A stretch of DNA of 64,000 bases from Oceanihabitans sp. IOP_32 (lineage in GTDB: Bacteria > Bacteroidota > Bacteroidia > Flavobacteriales > Flavobacteriaceae), in contig NZ_CP040813.1 of assembly GCF_009498295.1 (NCBI RefSeq), positions 1,035,001-1,099,000 of the forward strand. The letters run 5' to 3'. The notes beneath the pieces were generated by a model, which was not told the DNA's origin, searched no databases, and worked only from the letters and a program-made list of their open reading frames with translations. Shown piece by piece: positions 42,677-51,088 of this stretch. The translations under genes and the position numbers were made by a program. Positions within the stretch are counted from its first letter, which is position 1. Each line of letters begins with the position of its first letter.

Positions 42677-42820
42677 TGTTATAAAGTTATCGTGTTTTAG
42701 ACTTTAGCCAGACCTAACAGGTTTATGAAACCTGTGAGGTCTTTTTTATCGCATAAACTGATAATTCTTAACCCTCTAAATTATTTTTAGACTTTACCGA
42801 AAAACAGCTTGAATAGTAAG
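42677..42820. repeat. Intergenic repeat, partial and diverged copy C
   Basis: The text TGTTATAAAGTTATCGTG, which follows copy A, reappears here, followed by the hairpin and CGCATAAACTGATAATTC. Homology fades after GAATAGTAAG (42811-42820). It is more diverged than copies A and B. Confidence 0.8.
42710..42742 (+). terminator. Hairpin, copy C (one mismatch)
   Basis: AGACCTAACAGGTTT pairs with AAACCTGTGAGGTCT with one mismatch across an ATG loop, followed by a T-run. Confidence 0.55.
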
Positions 42821-42883
42821 ATTTTAAATAGCAAGCAAACACTATTTCTTTAAGCATGTTTAATCAATAATAACGCACGTTCA

Positions 42884-45319
42884 TCACCCTTTCAAATCCT
42901 CTAAAACCAAGCGTAATTCGCCATAACTATATTTGTCGTCTAGCTGATGTTTTAAATCTGATAACGTTTCAAATTTATGCTTTGGAATACTAATTTTCAA
43001 TTCTTTATAATGCGCTTCAGAAATTAAATCGGTTATTTTAACCTCGCCACTAGGAATAAAATGTGCTAAATGTCCAAATATAGTGTTTGGGTTTAATGCC
43101 CTTTCTTTGGCAATCTCATCAATAGATTTTCCTGATTCGAATAAATCTAACGACTCCTTTTTGGTATCACCTCGTTTTTTCTTTGGTGGTTCGGTTTCAA
43201 AAACAGCGGATGCCTTAGAGATTTCAATATCATTTTCATCACAATACTCGTGAATCACTTTTAATATGGCGTCTCCGTATTTTTCTACTCTCACCTTTCC
43301 CATGCCATTAACTTGTAACAACTCCTTTTTGTTTGTGGGCAAGGTTTCACACATATCGTACAATGCTTTCTGAGTAAAAATTTGATAGTGAATTAATTCT
43401 TGCTCTTCTGCAATGTCGTTCCGCAGCACACGCAACAACTCTGCCAATTCCACATTTGTAGTACCATCAATAACCGATTTTCTAGGTTTTTTAGGCTTAT
43501 CTTTGGTCAGAAAAACAGTTTTTGCACGCAGTTCTAAAAAAATATTAACATCAAAACCATCAGCTAAATGCTCAAAATATAATTGTTTAGCTGTCAACAA
43601 TTCGTCTAGCATATCTAATTGCTTATTAATATCTTTTTCGATTGCAGAATTATCTGTTGTAAAGCTAAAAGACTTAAAAGGTATAGCTATAATTTGTTCG
43701 GTTTGGGTGTTAAAATAAGACATAGCCTTTTTAAAACGCTCTTGTATTTGGGGGTTAGATTCTGGTATTTCTTGAGGTTTAGACAAGGTTTTTAATTGAC
43801 TTTTAAAGCTGTTACTAATTTTTAGCAAATCGGCCACCCCAGTTTTCATTGTATTTAATGGGGTTTCGATCTGCCCTTGTATAACCGATCTGTTTTTGTA
43901 ATACAAATCTAAAATACGACCAATAGGGTATAAAAACTTATAAAAATCGAATACCTCAGCGATTAAACTTAATTGAAATTCAGATTTCGATTGATGTAAT
44001 ATAACATCGTTGGGCTGGTTTTCTTCGGCGTGTTTAACAAACGACAACACACTGGTATCACTAATAATTTGATGGGATTGTATTTTATTCTTCAACACTA
44101 AACCTTCCAAAGACTTGCATCGACTCAAGGCGACATACGTTTGCCCGTGCGCAAAAGCCCCTTGGGCATCAATAATGGCTTTCTCGAAAGTTAAACCTTG
44201 ACTTTTATGAATAGTTATGGCCCAAGCCAACCGCAACGGCATTTGTGTGTACGACCCAATTTTATTTTCAGAAATGGCTTTAGTTTCGGCATCAACTGTG
44301 TAATTAATGTTTTCCCAAACCTCTGGTGTGGTTATAATATTAAAATCGTCGTCTGGACATTTTACAACCACCTCATCTTTATCCAACAAAATCACTTTAC
44401 CAATCTTACCGTTAAAATAGCGCTTCTCTGTGGTGCTATCATTTTTAATAAACATGACTTGCGCGCCTACTTTTAAAACCAATTCTTCTTGATTAGGATA
44501 GGCATATTCTGGAAATTTCCCTTCAATAGCCGCCTTATAGGTTCGTGATTTTGTTTTAAGTTTATCAAGCTCGGCGTAATTGGTTTGCTCTGCCTTGTTG
44601 TTATGCGTTGTTAAAGCAATATAGCCGTCCTTTTCGTCGGGTATAAAATCAGGTTGATAGCATTTATTTAACTCATTGGCAGAGGCCTGTGTTAAAGTGT
44701 TGTTTCTTATTTCATTTAAAATATTAATGAATACCGGATTATCCTGTCGGTAAATATGTTTTAGTTCTACTGTAATGGCATTGGCCGCTTTATAGGCATG
44801 ACTGCTAAAAAAGAAGGCATTTTCATAGTGCGGTTTAAGTAGTTGCCATTCGCTTTCTTTTACCACAGGCGCCAATTGTTGCAAATCGCCAATCATTAAT
44901 AATTGCACACCGCCAAAGACCTTATTTCTGTTTTTATAACGCCTTAGCGTTTTGTCGATACCATCCAACAAATCGGCTCGAACCATACTAATTTCGTCAA
45001 TAACTAAAAGATCTAAAGACTTAATAATATTGATTTTAGTTTTACTAAATTTTCTATTAAAACCAGAAGAGGCACCCACATCGGCATCAGGCAAAATAGG
45101 CCCAAAAGGCATCTGAAAAAATGAATGTATCGTCACGCCCTTAGCATTAATGGCAGCAACACCCGTTGGAGCAACCACAACCATACGTTTTAGAGATTTC
45201 ATTTTTAACTGGTGTAAAAAGGTGGTTTTACCAGTACCTGCTTTCCCGGTTAAAAAGACATTTCTATCGGTATTATTCACAAAATCCCAGGCTAAATCTA
45301 ATTCTTTATTTACACTCAT
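42884..45319 (-). CDS. Pif1-like DNA helicase with HRDC and HTH domains
   Basis: This 811-aa superfamily 1 helicase has Walker A GKAGTGKTT (residues 25-33), APTGVAAINAKGVTIHSFF, Walker B LLVIDEISMV (Asp108, Glu109), GDLQQLAPV, and the helicase C-terminal motifs AWAITIHKSQGLTFEKA and YVALSRCKSL. An HRDC domain lies near 635-705 (VNGMGKVRVEKYGDAILKVI), and a helix-turn-helix domain (HTH_40 type, about 715-811). Pif1 helicases unwind G-quadruplexes, forks and RNA-DNA hybrids. This domain order is usual in Bacteroidota. It is transcribed alone toward the repeat island. Confidence 0.93.
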   Translation of the reverse strand: MSVNKELDLAWDFVNNTDRNVFLTGKAGTGKTTFLHQLKMKSLKRMVVVAPTGVAAINAKGVTIHSFFQMPFGPILPDADVGASSGFNRKFSKTKINIIKSLDLLVIDEISMVRADLLDGIDKTLRRYKNRNKVFGGVQLLMIGDLQQLAPVVKESEWQLLKPHYENAFFFSSHAYKAANAITVELKHIYRQDNPVFINILNEIRNNTLTQASANELNKCYQPDFIPDEKDGYIALTTHNNKAEQTNYAELDKLKTKSRTYKAAIEGKFPEYAYPNQEELVLKVGAQVMFIKNDSTTEKRYFNGKIGKVILLDKDEVVVKCPDDDFNIITTPEVWENINYTVDAETKAISENKIGSYTQMPLRLAWAITIHKSQGLTFEKAIIDAQGAFAHGQTYVALSRCKSLEGLVLKNKIQSHQIISDTSVLSFVKHAEENQPNDVILHQSKSEFQLSLIAEVFDFYKFLYPIGRILDLYYKNRSVIQGQIETPLNTMKTGVADLLKISNSFKSQLKTLSKPQEIPESNPQIQERFKKAMSYFNTQTEQIIAIPFKSFSFTTDNSAIEKDINKQLDMLDELLTAKQLYFEHLADGFDVNIFLELRAKTVFLTKDKPKKPRKSVIDGTTNVELAELLRVLRNDIAEEQELIHYQIFTQKALYDMCETLPTNKKELLQVNGMGKVRVEKYGDAILKVIHEYCDENDIEISKASAVFETEPPKKKRGDTKKESLDLFESGKSIDEIAKERALNPNTIFGHLAHFIPSGEVKITDLISEAHYKELKISIPKHKFETLSDLKHQLDDKYSYGELRLVLEDLKG

Positions 45320-45530
45320 TTATCTAAAATTTAACGGCTCATTTCTCCATATTAAACACTTTTAGTACAAAATAAGTGTGTTAAAAGACATGAAAAAAGT
45401 ACTATAAATTAGGCTATATAGTCTTGCTAAAATATAATTTTTAATCAACACTATTTCAATTAACTTTTTAAAAATTGTATATTGGCTTAATGCATTTTAG
45501 AATAATTAAAATGCACTTAATGCTTATAAA

Positions 45531-46045
45531 ATGAACCATTCAGAAAAAGAAAAATTTATGCTCGAAGCTGTAAATGCAGCACTTAAAGGCATGCAGAATA
45601 ATGAAGGCGGCCCTTTTGGTTGCATAATTGTTAAAAACGGCACAATTATAGGAAGAGGGCACAACAGAGTAACTTCTACCAACGACCCCACCGCACATGC
45701 CGAAATTACAGCCATTAGAGATGCTTGCAAAAACCTAAACTCCTTTCAACTAGAAGGTTGCGAAATTTACACCTCTTGCGAGCCTTGCCCTATGTGCCTG
45801 GGATTTATTGGGCGCGACCAAATAAAGTCTATTATGGTAGCAAACATTCTGATGCTGCTAAAATTGGTTTCGATGATGCGTTTATCTACAAAGAAATCCC
45901 CTTACCCGACCATAAAAGAAGTATTCCTTTTGAACAATTGGGCAAAGACTTTGCAAAAAAACCGTTTGAAGAATGGGCAAAAAAAAGAGGACAAAACAGC
46001 TTATTAGTGCGTCTCACAGAAACGCTATTACCGCATCAAATTTAA
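45531..46045 (+). pseudogene. guaD: Guanine deaminase, frameshifted
   Basis: The first frame (from 45531) encodes the CDA-fold zinc site: HAE with His56 and catalytic Glu58, and PCPMC with Cys86 and Cys89. After CLG near position 45800 it departs from the family. The conserved continuation (IYWARPNKVYYGS, AAKIGFDDAFIYKEI, IPFEQLGKDF) is found in another frame running to 46045. Moving between frames needs a one-base (or four-base) deletion at about 45799-45804; the family usually reads CLGAIYWAR there, so four missing bases would restore it. The enzyme would deaminate guanine to xanthine. Either a pseudogene or a sequencing error. Confidence 0.85.
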
Positions 46046-46148
46046 CGCTCAAAAACCCCTAAAACTTCTAACAAAGAACCCAAAATCAACTTTTACAGTT
46101 TAAAAAAATATATCCTATTTAATAATTTACAAACCAAAAATTAAATAC

Positions 46149-46484
46149 ATGTCTAAAACCTATTACGATCCAGCAGATTTAAAAAAATTTGGCAAAATTA
46201 CCGAATGGAATCCAGAGCTTGGAGAAAAATTTTTCGATTACTACGGCAAAGTCTTCGAAGACGGTGCGCTAACAGCCCGCGAAAAATCGCTAATCGCACT
46301 CGCCGTATCGCACACCGAGCAATGCCCGTACTGCATCGATGCCTATACAAAAGACGGCCTGCAACGCGGCATAACAAAGGAGGAAATGATGGAGGCTCTA
46401 CACGTAGGTGCAGCCATTAAAAGCGGAGCGACACTCGTGCATGGCGTACAAATGATGAACAAAGTAAACAAATTAGACGGTTAG
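46149..46484 (+). CDS. Arsenosugar biosynthesis-associated AhpD-like peroxidase
   Basis: This 111-aa carboxymuconolactone-decarboxylase-fold protein has the AhpD-type redox motif EQCPYCIDAY (Cys59, Cys62) with the preceding His and Glu (SHTEQ), and LHVGAAIKSGATLVHG. Its close match is to the small AhpD-like family that accompanies ArsS in arsenosugar clusters. It may act on organic or arsenic-linked oxidants, but its reaction is not known. It is the first gene of the rightward cluster and is separated from arsS by a 258-bp gap with a GC-rich structured element. Confidence 0.88.
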   Translation: MSKTYYDPADLKKFGKITEWNPELGEKFFDYYGKVFEDGALTAREKSLIALAVSHTEQCPYCIDAYTKDGLQRGITKEEMMEALHVGAAIKSGATLVHGVQMMNKVNKLDG

Positions 46485-46489
46485 AATTT

Positions 46490-46572
46490 GGGCGTTACCA
46501 CAAGGGTCGGGCTCTTACTACTCGCTCCCTCCTGCGTCGGGGAGCTCAAACGGACCGTTCAATCCCTAACGC
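46490..46572 (+). other. GC-rich structured intergenic element of unknown function
   Basis: Directly after the AhpD-like stop codon, an unusually GC-rich stretch begins GGGCGTTACC and ends with CCCTAACGC. The ends pair (GCGTTA 46492-46497 with TAACGC 46567-46572), and the interior holds further short palindromes (GGAGCTC, ACGGACCGT). The surrounding DNA is far more AT-rich. From memory, similar GGGCG...GGGTCGGGCT...TCCCTAACGC blocks follow genes in other Flavobacteria, but the function is not known to me. It may be an RNA or a mobile palindromic repeat. Confidence 0.5.
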
Positions 46573-46742
46573 GTCAATTTGTAGTTAGTAGTCATTAGAC
46601 TGTAGTAAAGTGTATGCTTGTAAAGTTTAAGTGCTTATTAAACACAGATTTAAAGAATAGAAATAATTCAACAAAAACGACTCGTTTTTTTTAACACTGT
46701 GGTTTATCCTAAGCGCAATTAAAAAGTTTAGCCCAATTAAAA

Positions 46743-47846
46743 ATGAACAGAACGAATAAAACAGCCCTTTTTCAAATTAAAATGAACAAACCAAAAACAC
46801 AATCATTACAGAAGCGCGAAAGCGAATTGGCAAACACCAACCGGCAGTTGGAAATTTTATCGAACGGCATTTTTAAGAATGGAGAACTCCCAACGTTTAA
46901 AGACAAAATTGCCGAAACTAAGCAGTTTCCGCTTCAAGCAAAAAAACTGGAAATATTACAAATAAACTTGGGTTATATGTGCAACCAAGTCTGCGAACAT
47001 TGCCATGTTGATGCCGGTCCAGACCGAAAGGAAATCATGACGCGCCATACCATGCAACAGTGCTTAGACGTTATAAAAAACACGAGCGCACACACACTCG
47101 ACTTAACAGGTGGCGCCCCAGAAATGAATCCCGATTTTAGATGGTTTGTAGAAGAAGCCGCTAAAGCAGGTATTAAAGATTTTATTGTGCGCTCTAACTT
47201 AACCATCATTAGAGCCAACAAAAAATATTACGATTTACCGGAGTTTTTTAAAAAACACAAGGTGCACATTGTAAGCTCAATGCCGCATTGGACCAGAGGA
47301 AAAACAGATAAACAACGTGGCGATGGTGTTTTCGACAAATCGATAACAGCATTACAACAATTAAACGCAGCAGGTTATGGCATGCCAAACAGTAATCTTA
47401 AACTCGATCTAGTTTATAATCCTTCTGGTGCCTTTTTACCTGGAGACCAATTAGCCATGGAAAAAGATTTTAAAAAGGCATTAAAAGACGATTTTAATAT
47501 TCAGTTTCATAATTTATTTGCGATTACCAATTTACCAATCTCACGGTTTTTAGACTATCTAATCGCCTCAGAGAATTATGAAGATTATATGTACGCGCTC
47601 GTCGAGGCTTACAACCCAAACGCAGTTGCCAACGTAATGTGCACCAACACATTGTCTGTAAGCTGGGATGGTTTTTTATATGACTGCGATTTTAATCAGA
47701 TGCTTAAATTACCAGTAAATAGCAAAGTAAAACATATTTCAGAATATAACGAGGCCTTGCTTGAAGGCAGAAACATTGTGATTTCGCAACATTGCTATGG
47801 CTGTACCGCTGGCGCAGGGAGTAGTTGCCAAGGTGTTGTGGCTTAA
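46743..47846 (+). CDS. arsS: Arsenosugar biosynthesis radical SAM protein ArsS
   Basis: This 367-aa radical SAM enzyme has the cluster motif CNQVCEHCH (Cys80, Cys84, Cys87), LDLTGGAPEMNPDF, DLVYNPSGAFLPG and a Cys-rich C-terminal domain (CDFNQML, HCYGCTAGAGSSCQG). It matches the ArsS family, which transfers a 5'-deoxyadenosyl group to dimethylarsenite and gives 5'-deoxy-5'-dimethylarsinoyl-adenosine. Some family members carry selenocysteine; this one has no in-frame UGA. A start at Met15 (46785, MNKPKTQSL) is plausible. Followed 28 bp later by the rhodanese gene. Confidence 0.93.
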   Translation: MNRTNKTALFQIKMNKPKTQSLQKRESELANTNRQLEILSNGIFKNGELPTFKDKIAETKQFPLQAKKLEILQINLGYMCNQVCEHCHVDAGPDRKEIMTRHTMQQCLDVIKNTSAHTLDLTGGAPEMNPDFRWFVEEAAKAGIKDFIVRSNLTIIRANKKYYDLPEFFKKHKVHIVSSMPHWTRGKTDKQRGDGVFDKSITALQQLNAAGYGMPNSNLKLDLVYNPSGAFLPGDQLAMEKDFKKALKDDFNIQFHNLFAITNLPISRFLDYLIASENYEDYMYALVEAYNPNAVANVMCTNTLSVSWDGFLYDCDFNQMLKLPVNSKVKHISEYNEALLEGRNIVISQHCYGCTAGAGSSCQGVVA

Positions 47847-47874
47847 ATTCCTACACAGGCAGGAATCTCATACT

Positions 47875-48366
47875 ATGAAAAACATAATATTGTACATATT
47901 CGCTTTATTTTATACCTCGGGTTTCTCTCAAGAATCCCTTGCTGCGGTATTAAAAAAATACAATAAAGAACGTATTCCTTATATTGCGGTTAGTGCCTTA
48001 TCAAAACAAGAAAACGCTGTTATTTTAGATTCCAGGGCATTAGCAGAGTACAACATCAGTCATTTAAAACACGCCGTTTTTGTGGGTTATGATGATTTTA
48101 ATCTCAAGCAAACCATAAAAAAACTCAACAATAAACAACAAACTATAATCGTATATTGCTCCATAGGCATTCGTTCTGAAGATATTGCCGAAAAACTCAA
48201 AAAAGCCGGTTACACCAATGTTTATAATTTATACGGCGGTATTTTCGAATGGAAAAATAGGGGTTTTAAGGTATATAATTCCCAAGAACAAGAAACCGAT
48301 AGCATTCATACATACAGCAAGAAATGGGGTAAATGGTTAAAAAAAGGTATTAAAATTTATGACTAA
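47875..48366 (+). CDS. Rhodanese-domain protein, exported
   Basis: The ATG at 47875 opens a signal peptide (MKNIILYIFALFYTSGFSQE) and gives 163 aa. A longer frame from 47797 would overlap the arsS end. The rhodanese domain (about 30-140) has ILDSRALAEYNISHLKHAV and the active-site loop IVYCSIGIRSED, with Cys as nucleophile and the CxxGxR form. It overlaps the next gene by 8 bp. Such a periplasmic rhodanese recurs in arsenosugar clusters. It may handle sulfur or arsenic-thiol groups; the substrate is unknown. Confidence 0.88.
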   Translation: MKNIILYIFALFYTSGFSQESLAAVLKKYNKERIPYIAVSALSKQENAVILDSRALAEYNISHLKHAVFVGYDDFNLKQTIKKLNNKQQTIIVYCSIGIRSEDIAEKLKKAGYTNVYNLYGGIFEWKNRGFKVYNSQEQETDSIHTYSKKWGKWLKKGIKIYD

Positions 48367-48988
48367 AGCACTCGTTATCGTTTTTGTAAAAAACATTAAA
48401 CTAGGTAAAGTAAAAACGCGACTTGCCAAAACCATTGGTGATCAAGCGGCTTTCGAAGTCTATAGTGAACTCGTTAAAATTACCGAAAAAGCTACCCAAA
48501 ACAGTGCTATAGACACGCGTATTTATTTTTCTGAAACCGTTGTCGCCTCCAAATGGCCAAACCATTACAAGGCCATCCAAAGCGGTGCAGATTTGGGTGA
48601 ACGCATGAAAAACGCATTCATTAAAGGCTTTGAAGATGGCTACCAGCACATTATTTTAATAGGTTCAGACCTACCCGATATTAACACCAATCACATTACA
48701 AACGGATTGGATATATTAAAACATCATCAAGTTGTTTTTGGTCCCGCCACAGATGGTGGCTACTATTTAATTGGTATGACTAAAATGCACCCTGAACTGT
48801 TTGATAACAAACCTTGGAGCCAACCCAATTTATTAGAAGTTAGCTTAAAAGCATTACAACAAAACAAAATAAGTTACGGCTTGCTTGAACCTTTAAATGA
48901 TATTGATACGTTTGAAGATTTACAAGCCTCAACATTTTACAAATCGAATATTAAATTACAACAAAAAATACAACAATTAAATGATTAA
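48359..48988 (+). CDS. DUF2064 / TIGR04282-type glycosyltransferase of arsenosugar clusters
   Basis: This 209-aa GT-A-like nucleotidyl/glycosyl-transferase has the start VIVFVKNIKLGKVKTRLAK (a nucleotide-binding loop), IILIGSDLPDI with its metal-binding Asp, and FGPATDGGYYLIGM. It belongs to the family annotated as arsenosugar biosynthesis glycosyltransferase. It overlaps the rhodanese gene and the PNP gene by 8 bp each, so the three are translationally coupled. It may attach the arsenoribose to an acceptor or activate a sugar phosphate. Confidence 0.9.
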   Translation: MTKALVIVFVKNIKLGKVKTRLAKTIGDQAAFEVYSELVKITEKATQNSAIDTRIYFSETVVASKWPNHYKAIQSGADLGERMKNAFIKGFEDGYQHIILIGSDLPDINTNHITNGLDILKHHQVVFGPATDGGYYLIGMTKMHPELFDNKPWSQPNLLEVSLKALQQNKISYGLLEPLNDIDTFEDLQASTFYKSNIKLQQKIQQLND

Positions 48989-49793
48989 ACACATTAATGA
49001 AGCCGTTGAATACCTTCAAAACAAAGGTTTTGAAACCCCAGAAATAGGCATTATTCTGGGCACAGGACTGGGAAAACTCATTAACGAAGTAGAGATATTA
49101 GCCGAGGTAAGTTACAATCACATTCCAAATTTCCCTACCGCAACCGTAGAGTTTCATAAAGGAAAACTAATTTATGGCCGCATCGCAGGAAAAAAAGTAA
49201 TCGTTATGCAAGGTCGTTTTCACTTATACGAAGGCTACACACTGCAAGATGTTACTTATCCTGTTCGTGTTATGGAAAAATTAGGCATAACAACCTTGTT
49301 GGTCTCTAATGCTGCAGGTGCTATAAACCTAAACTTTAAAAAAGGGGAGCTCATGCTTATAGACGACCATATAAACCTGCAAGGAAGTTCACCTTTAGCA
49401 TTTAATGGGGTTGAAAAATTAGGCGAACGCTTTACAGACATGAGTGCGCCGTATAATAAGCACATCAATGCCACTTTTAAAGCCATCGCAAAAACAAACA
49501 ATATAAAATTGCACGAAGGGGTTTACGCTAGTGTTGTTGGCCCCCAATTAGAAACCCGTGCCGAATATAAAATGCTTAAAATTATGGGTGCCGATGCGGT
49601 TGGAATGAGCACGGTTCCAGAAATTATTGTGGCTAATCATTTAAAATTAAAAGCAGCAGCAATTTCGGTTTTAACCGATGAATGCGACCCAGATAATTTA
49701 AAACCCGTTAATATTTCAGAAATTATAGAAATGGCCTCAAAAGCAGAACCCAATATGATAACCTTATTTAAGGAATTGATAAAAACGCTTTAA
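48981..49793 (+). CDS. Purine nucleoside phosphorylase of the arsenosugar cluster
   Basis: This 270-aa trimeric-type PNP has GIILGTGLGKL (phosphate loop), PTATVEFHKGKLIYG, MQGRFHLYEGY, VSNAAGAINLNFKKGE, VGPQLETRAEYKM and MSTVPEIIVANHLKL. The position matching Asn243 of human PNP (VLTDECD) is Asp, as in methylthioadenosine phosphorylases, although other Bacteroidota PNPs also have Asp there. Within the cluster it could cleave the arsenic-bearing 5'-deoxyadenosine made by ArsS, giving adenine and arsenoribose-1-phosphate. The family is certain and the arsenical substrate is inferred. It is followed by a terminator-like hairpin. Confidence 0.92.
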   Translation: MIKHINEAVEYLQNKGFETPEIGIILGTGLGKLINEVEILAEVSYNHIPNFPTATVEFHKGKLIYGRIAGKKVIVMQGRFHLYEGYTLQDVTYPVRVMEKLGITTLLVSNAAGAINLNFKKGELMLIDDHINLQGSSPLAFNGVEKLGERFTDMSAPYNKHINATFKAIAKTNNIKLHEGVYASVVGPQLETRAEYKMLKIMGADAVGMSTVPEIIVANHLKLKAAAISVLTDECDPDNLKPVNISEIIEMASKAEPNMITLFKELIKTL

Positions 49794-49951
49794 AATTTAA
49801 TCTCAGTAACAACCTGTCTGTTGCGGCGTCAACAAATGAAAAGCTAACAAATAAAAATCATGACTTGTAAATTTTTAATCTAGACATGAAAAAATTTTAT
49901 AATACAGATAAACACCAAGTTTTTTAGAACATTAAATTTAGTTTGTTGCGG

Positions 49952-49984
49952 AGACCTCACAGGGTTTAAAAACCTATGAGGTCT
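49952..49984 (+). terminator. Imperfect hairpin D, related to the 41-kb hairpins
   Basis: AGACCTCACAGGGTTT pairs imperfectly with AACCTATGAGGTCT and is followed by T residues. It has the same length (33 nt) and outer arms as copies A-C, 7-9 kb away. It may end the arsS-PNP transcript before arsM. Confidence 0.5.
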
Positions 49985-50060
49985 TTATTACCGAAGGTAT
50001 TAATAGCTTTTAGCGCTTAAAATTAATTTTTCATTTTTAACTTTTTCACATTTTAACCCT

Positions 50061-51032
50061 ATGGACAACTATTTAGAAACCACACACAACGTTTACAAGG
50101 CAGCCGCGCTAACACCAGATGTTGGTTTATGCTGCACGACAAACCCCATTTGGGAATTACCGGGCTTAAAAATACCGAAAATCATGCAAGACATGAACTA
50201 TGGTTGTGGCTCTACGGTACATGCACGCGATTTAACCAACAATCCCAAAATGCTCTATGTTGGCGTTGGTGGCGGTATGGAATTGTTGCAGTTTGCTTAT
50301 TTTAATCGTCAGAAAAACGGCGTAATTGGTATTGATGCTGTTGATGAAATGCTTGAAGCCTCGCGCAAAAATTTTATTGAAGCCGAAGCACAAAACCCTT
50401 GGTTTAAATCCGATTTTATAGACCTTAAAAAAGGAGACGCCATGAATCTTCCCGTTGCCGACAACAGTATAGATGTGGCGGCACAAAATTGTTTGTTCAA
50501 TATCTTTAAAGCAGCAGATTTAAAAAAAGCGATTGCCGAAATGTATCGGGTTTTAAAACCACACGGCCGTCTGGTTATGAGCGACCCAGTTTGCGAGCAA
50601 CCCATGAGTGATGCCCTTCGAAATGACGACAGACTAAGAGCTTTGTGCCTAAGCGGAAGCTTACCCATTGCAGATTATGTTAAGGCCTTAACCGATGCTG
50701 GTTTTGGAACCATAGAAATTAGGGCGCGTAAACCGTATAGGATTTTAGACCCTAAAAATTATCCAACAGACGAATTAATTTATATTGAGTCTATTGAAGT
50801 CGCCGCCATTAAAGACCCTATGCCCGCAGATGGTCCTTGTGTTTTTACTGGAAAAACCGCTATTTATTATGGCGACGACGATTATTTTGACGATAAAGCA
50901 GGCCATGTTTTATTAAAAAATCAACCTTTAGCGCTGTGCGATAAAACAACGGCAGCTTTAAAAGCTTTGAATAGAGATGATATTTTCTTTTCGGAATCTA
51001 CGTTTCATTACGATGGTGGCGGATGCTGTTAA
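50061..51032 (+). CDS. arsM: Arsenite S-adenosylmethionine methyltransferase, arsenosugar type
   Basis: This 323-aa class I SAM methyltransferase has the SAM motif LYVGVGGGMELLQF (about 65-78), GDAMNLPVADNSIDVAAQNC, and RVLKPHGRLVMSDPV. Arsenic-binding cysteine candidates are Cys24-Cys25 (GLCCTTNP), Cys49 (YGCGS) and Cys144. The C-terminus ends GGGCC. It matches the arsenosugar-cluster ArsM subfamily, which is longer at both ends than the typical detoxification ArsM. It would methylate arsenite to dimethylarsenite, the ArsS substrate. It is 267 bp after PNP, with a hairpin between. Confidence 0.93.
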   Translation: MDNYLETTHNVYKAAALTPDVGLCCTTNPIWELPGLKIPKIMQDMNYGCGSTVHARDLTNNPKMLYVGVGGGMELLQFAYFNRQKNGVIGIDAVDEMLEASRKNFIEAEAQNPWFKSDFIDLKKGDAMNLPVADNSIDVAAQNCLFNIFKAADLKKAIAEMYRVLKPHGRLVMSDPVCEQPMSDALRNDDRLRALCLSGSLPIADYVKALTDAGFGTIEIRARKPYRILDPKNYPTDELIYIESIEVAAIKDPMPADGPCVFTGKTAIYYGDDDYFDDKAGHVLLKNQPLALCDKTTAALKALNRDDIFFSESTFHYDGGGCC

Positions 51033-51088
51033 CACTAAAAACTTATCTTTAACTAACTGATGAGCAGGATACCATTAATTATAAATAC

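Larger units (their letters stand above)
41795..42680. mobile_element. Putative toxin-antitoxin cassette inserted in the repeat array
   Basis: An 0.88-kb segment interrupts the array. The 7-bp CTTTGTT stands at both edges (41795-41801 and 42674-42680), and the uninterrupted site after copy A reads CATTGTTATAAAG. The cassette holds only the HigA/HigB pair (minus strand), their operator and a plus-strand hairpin with T-run. No transposase or integrase is present. It could be a passive cassette moved by homologous or site-specific recombination. The boundaries are inferred from the break in repeat homology. Confidence 0.5.

Noticed and set aside
41120-42742. Integron-like attC sites (the hairpin arms contain RYYYAAC and GTTRRRY-type boxes: ACCTAAC and GTTAGGT)
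   Set aside because: The hairpin is only 33 nt with a perfect stem, lacking the bulged bases and two-box layout of attC. No integrase is present, and the TA cassette borders are not at these boxes.
45790-45810. Programmed ribosomal frameshift in the guanine deaminase gene
   Set aside because: No slippery heptamer is seen, and the family text suggests four missing bases rather than a one-base slip. A mutation or sequencing error is simpler.
46743-47846. Selenocysteine in ArsS
   Set aside because: The frame is uninterrupted by TGA and the redox positions are ordinary Cys codons.
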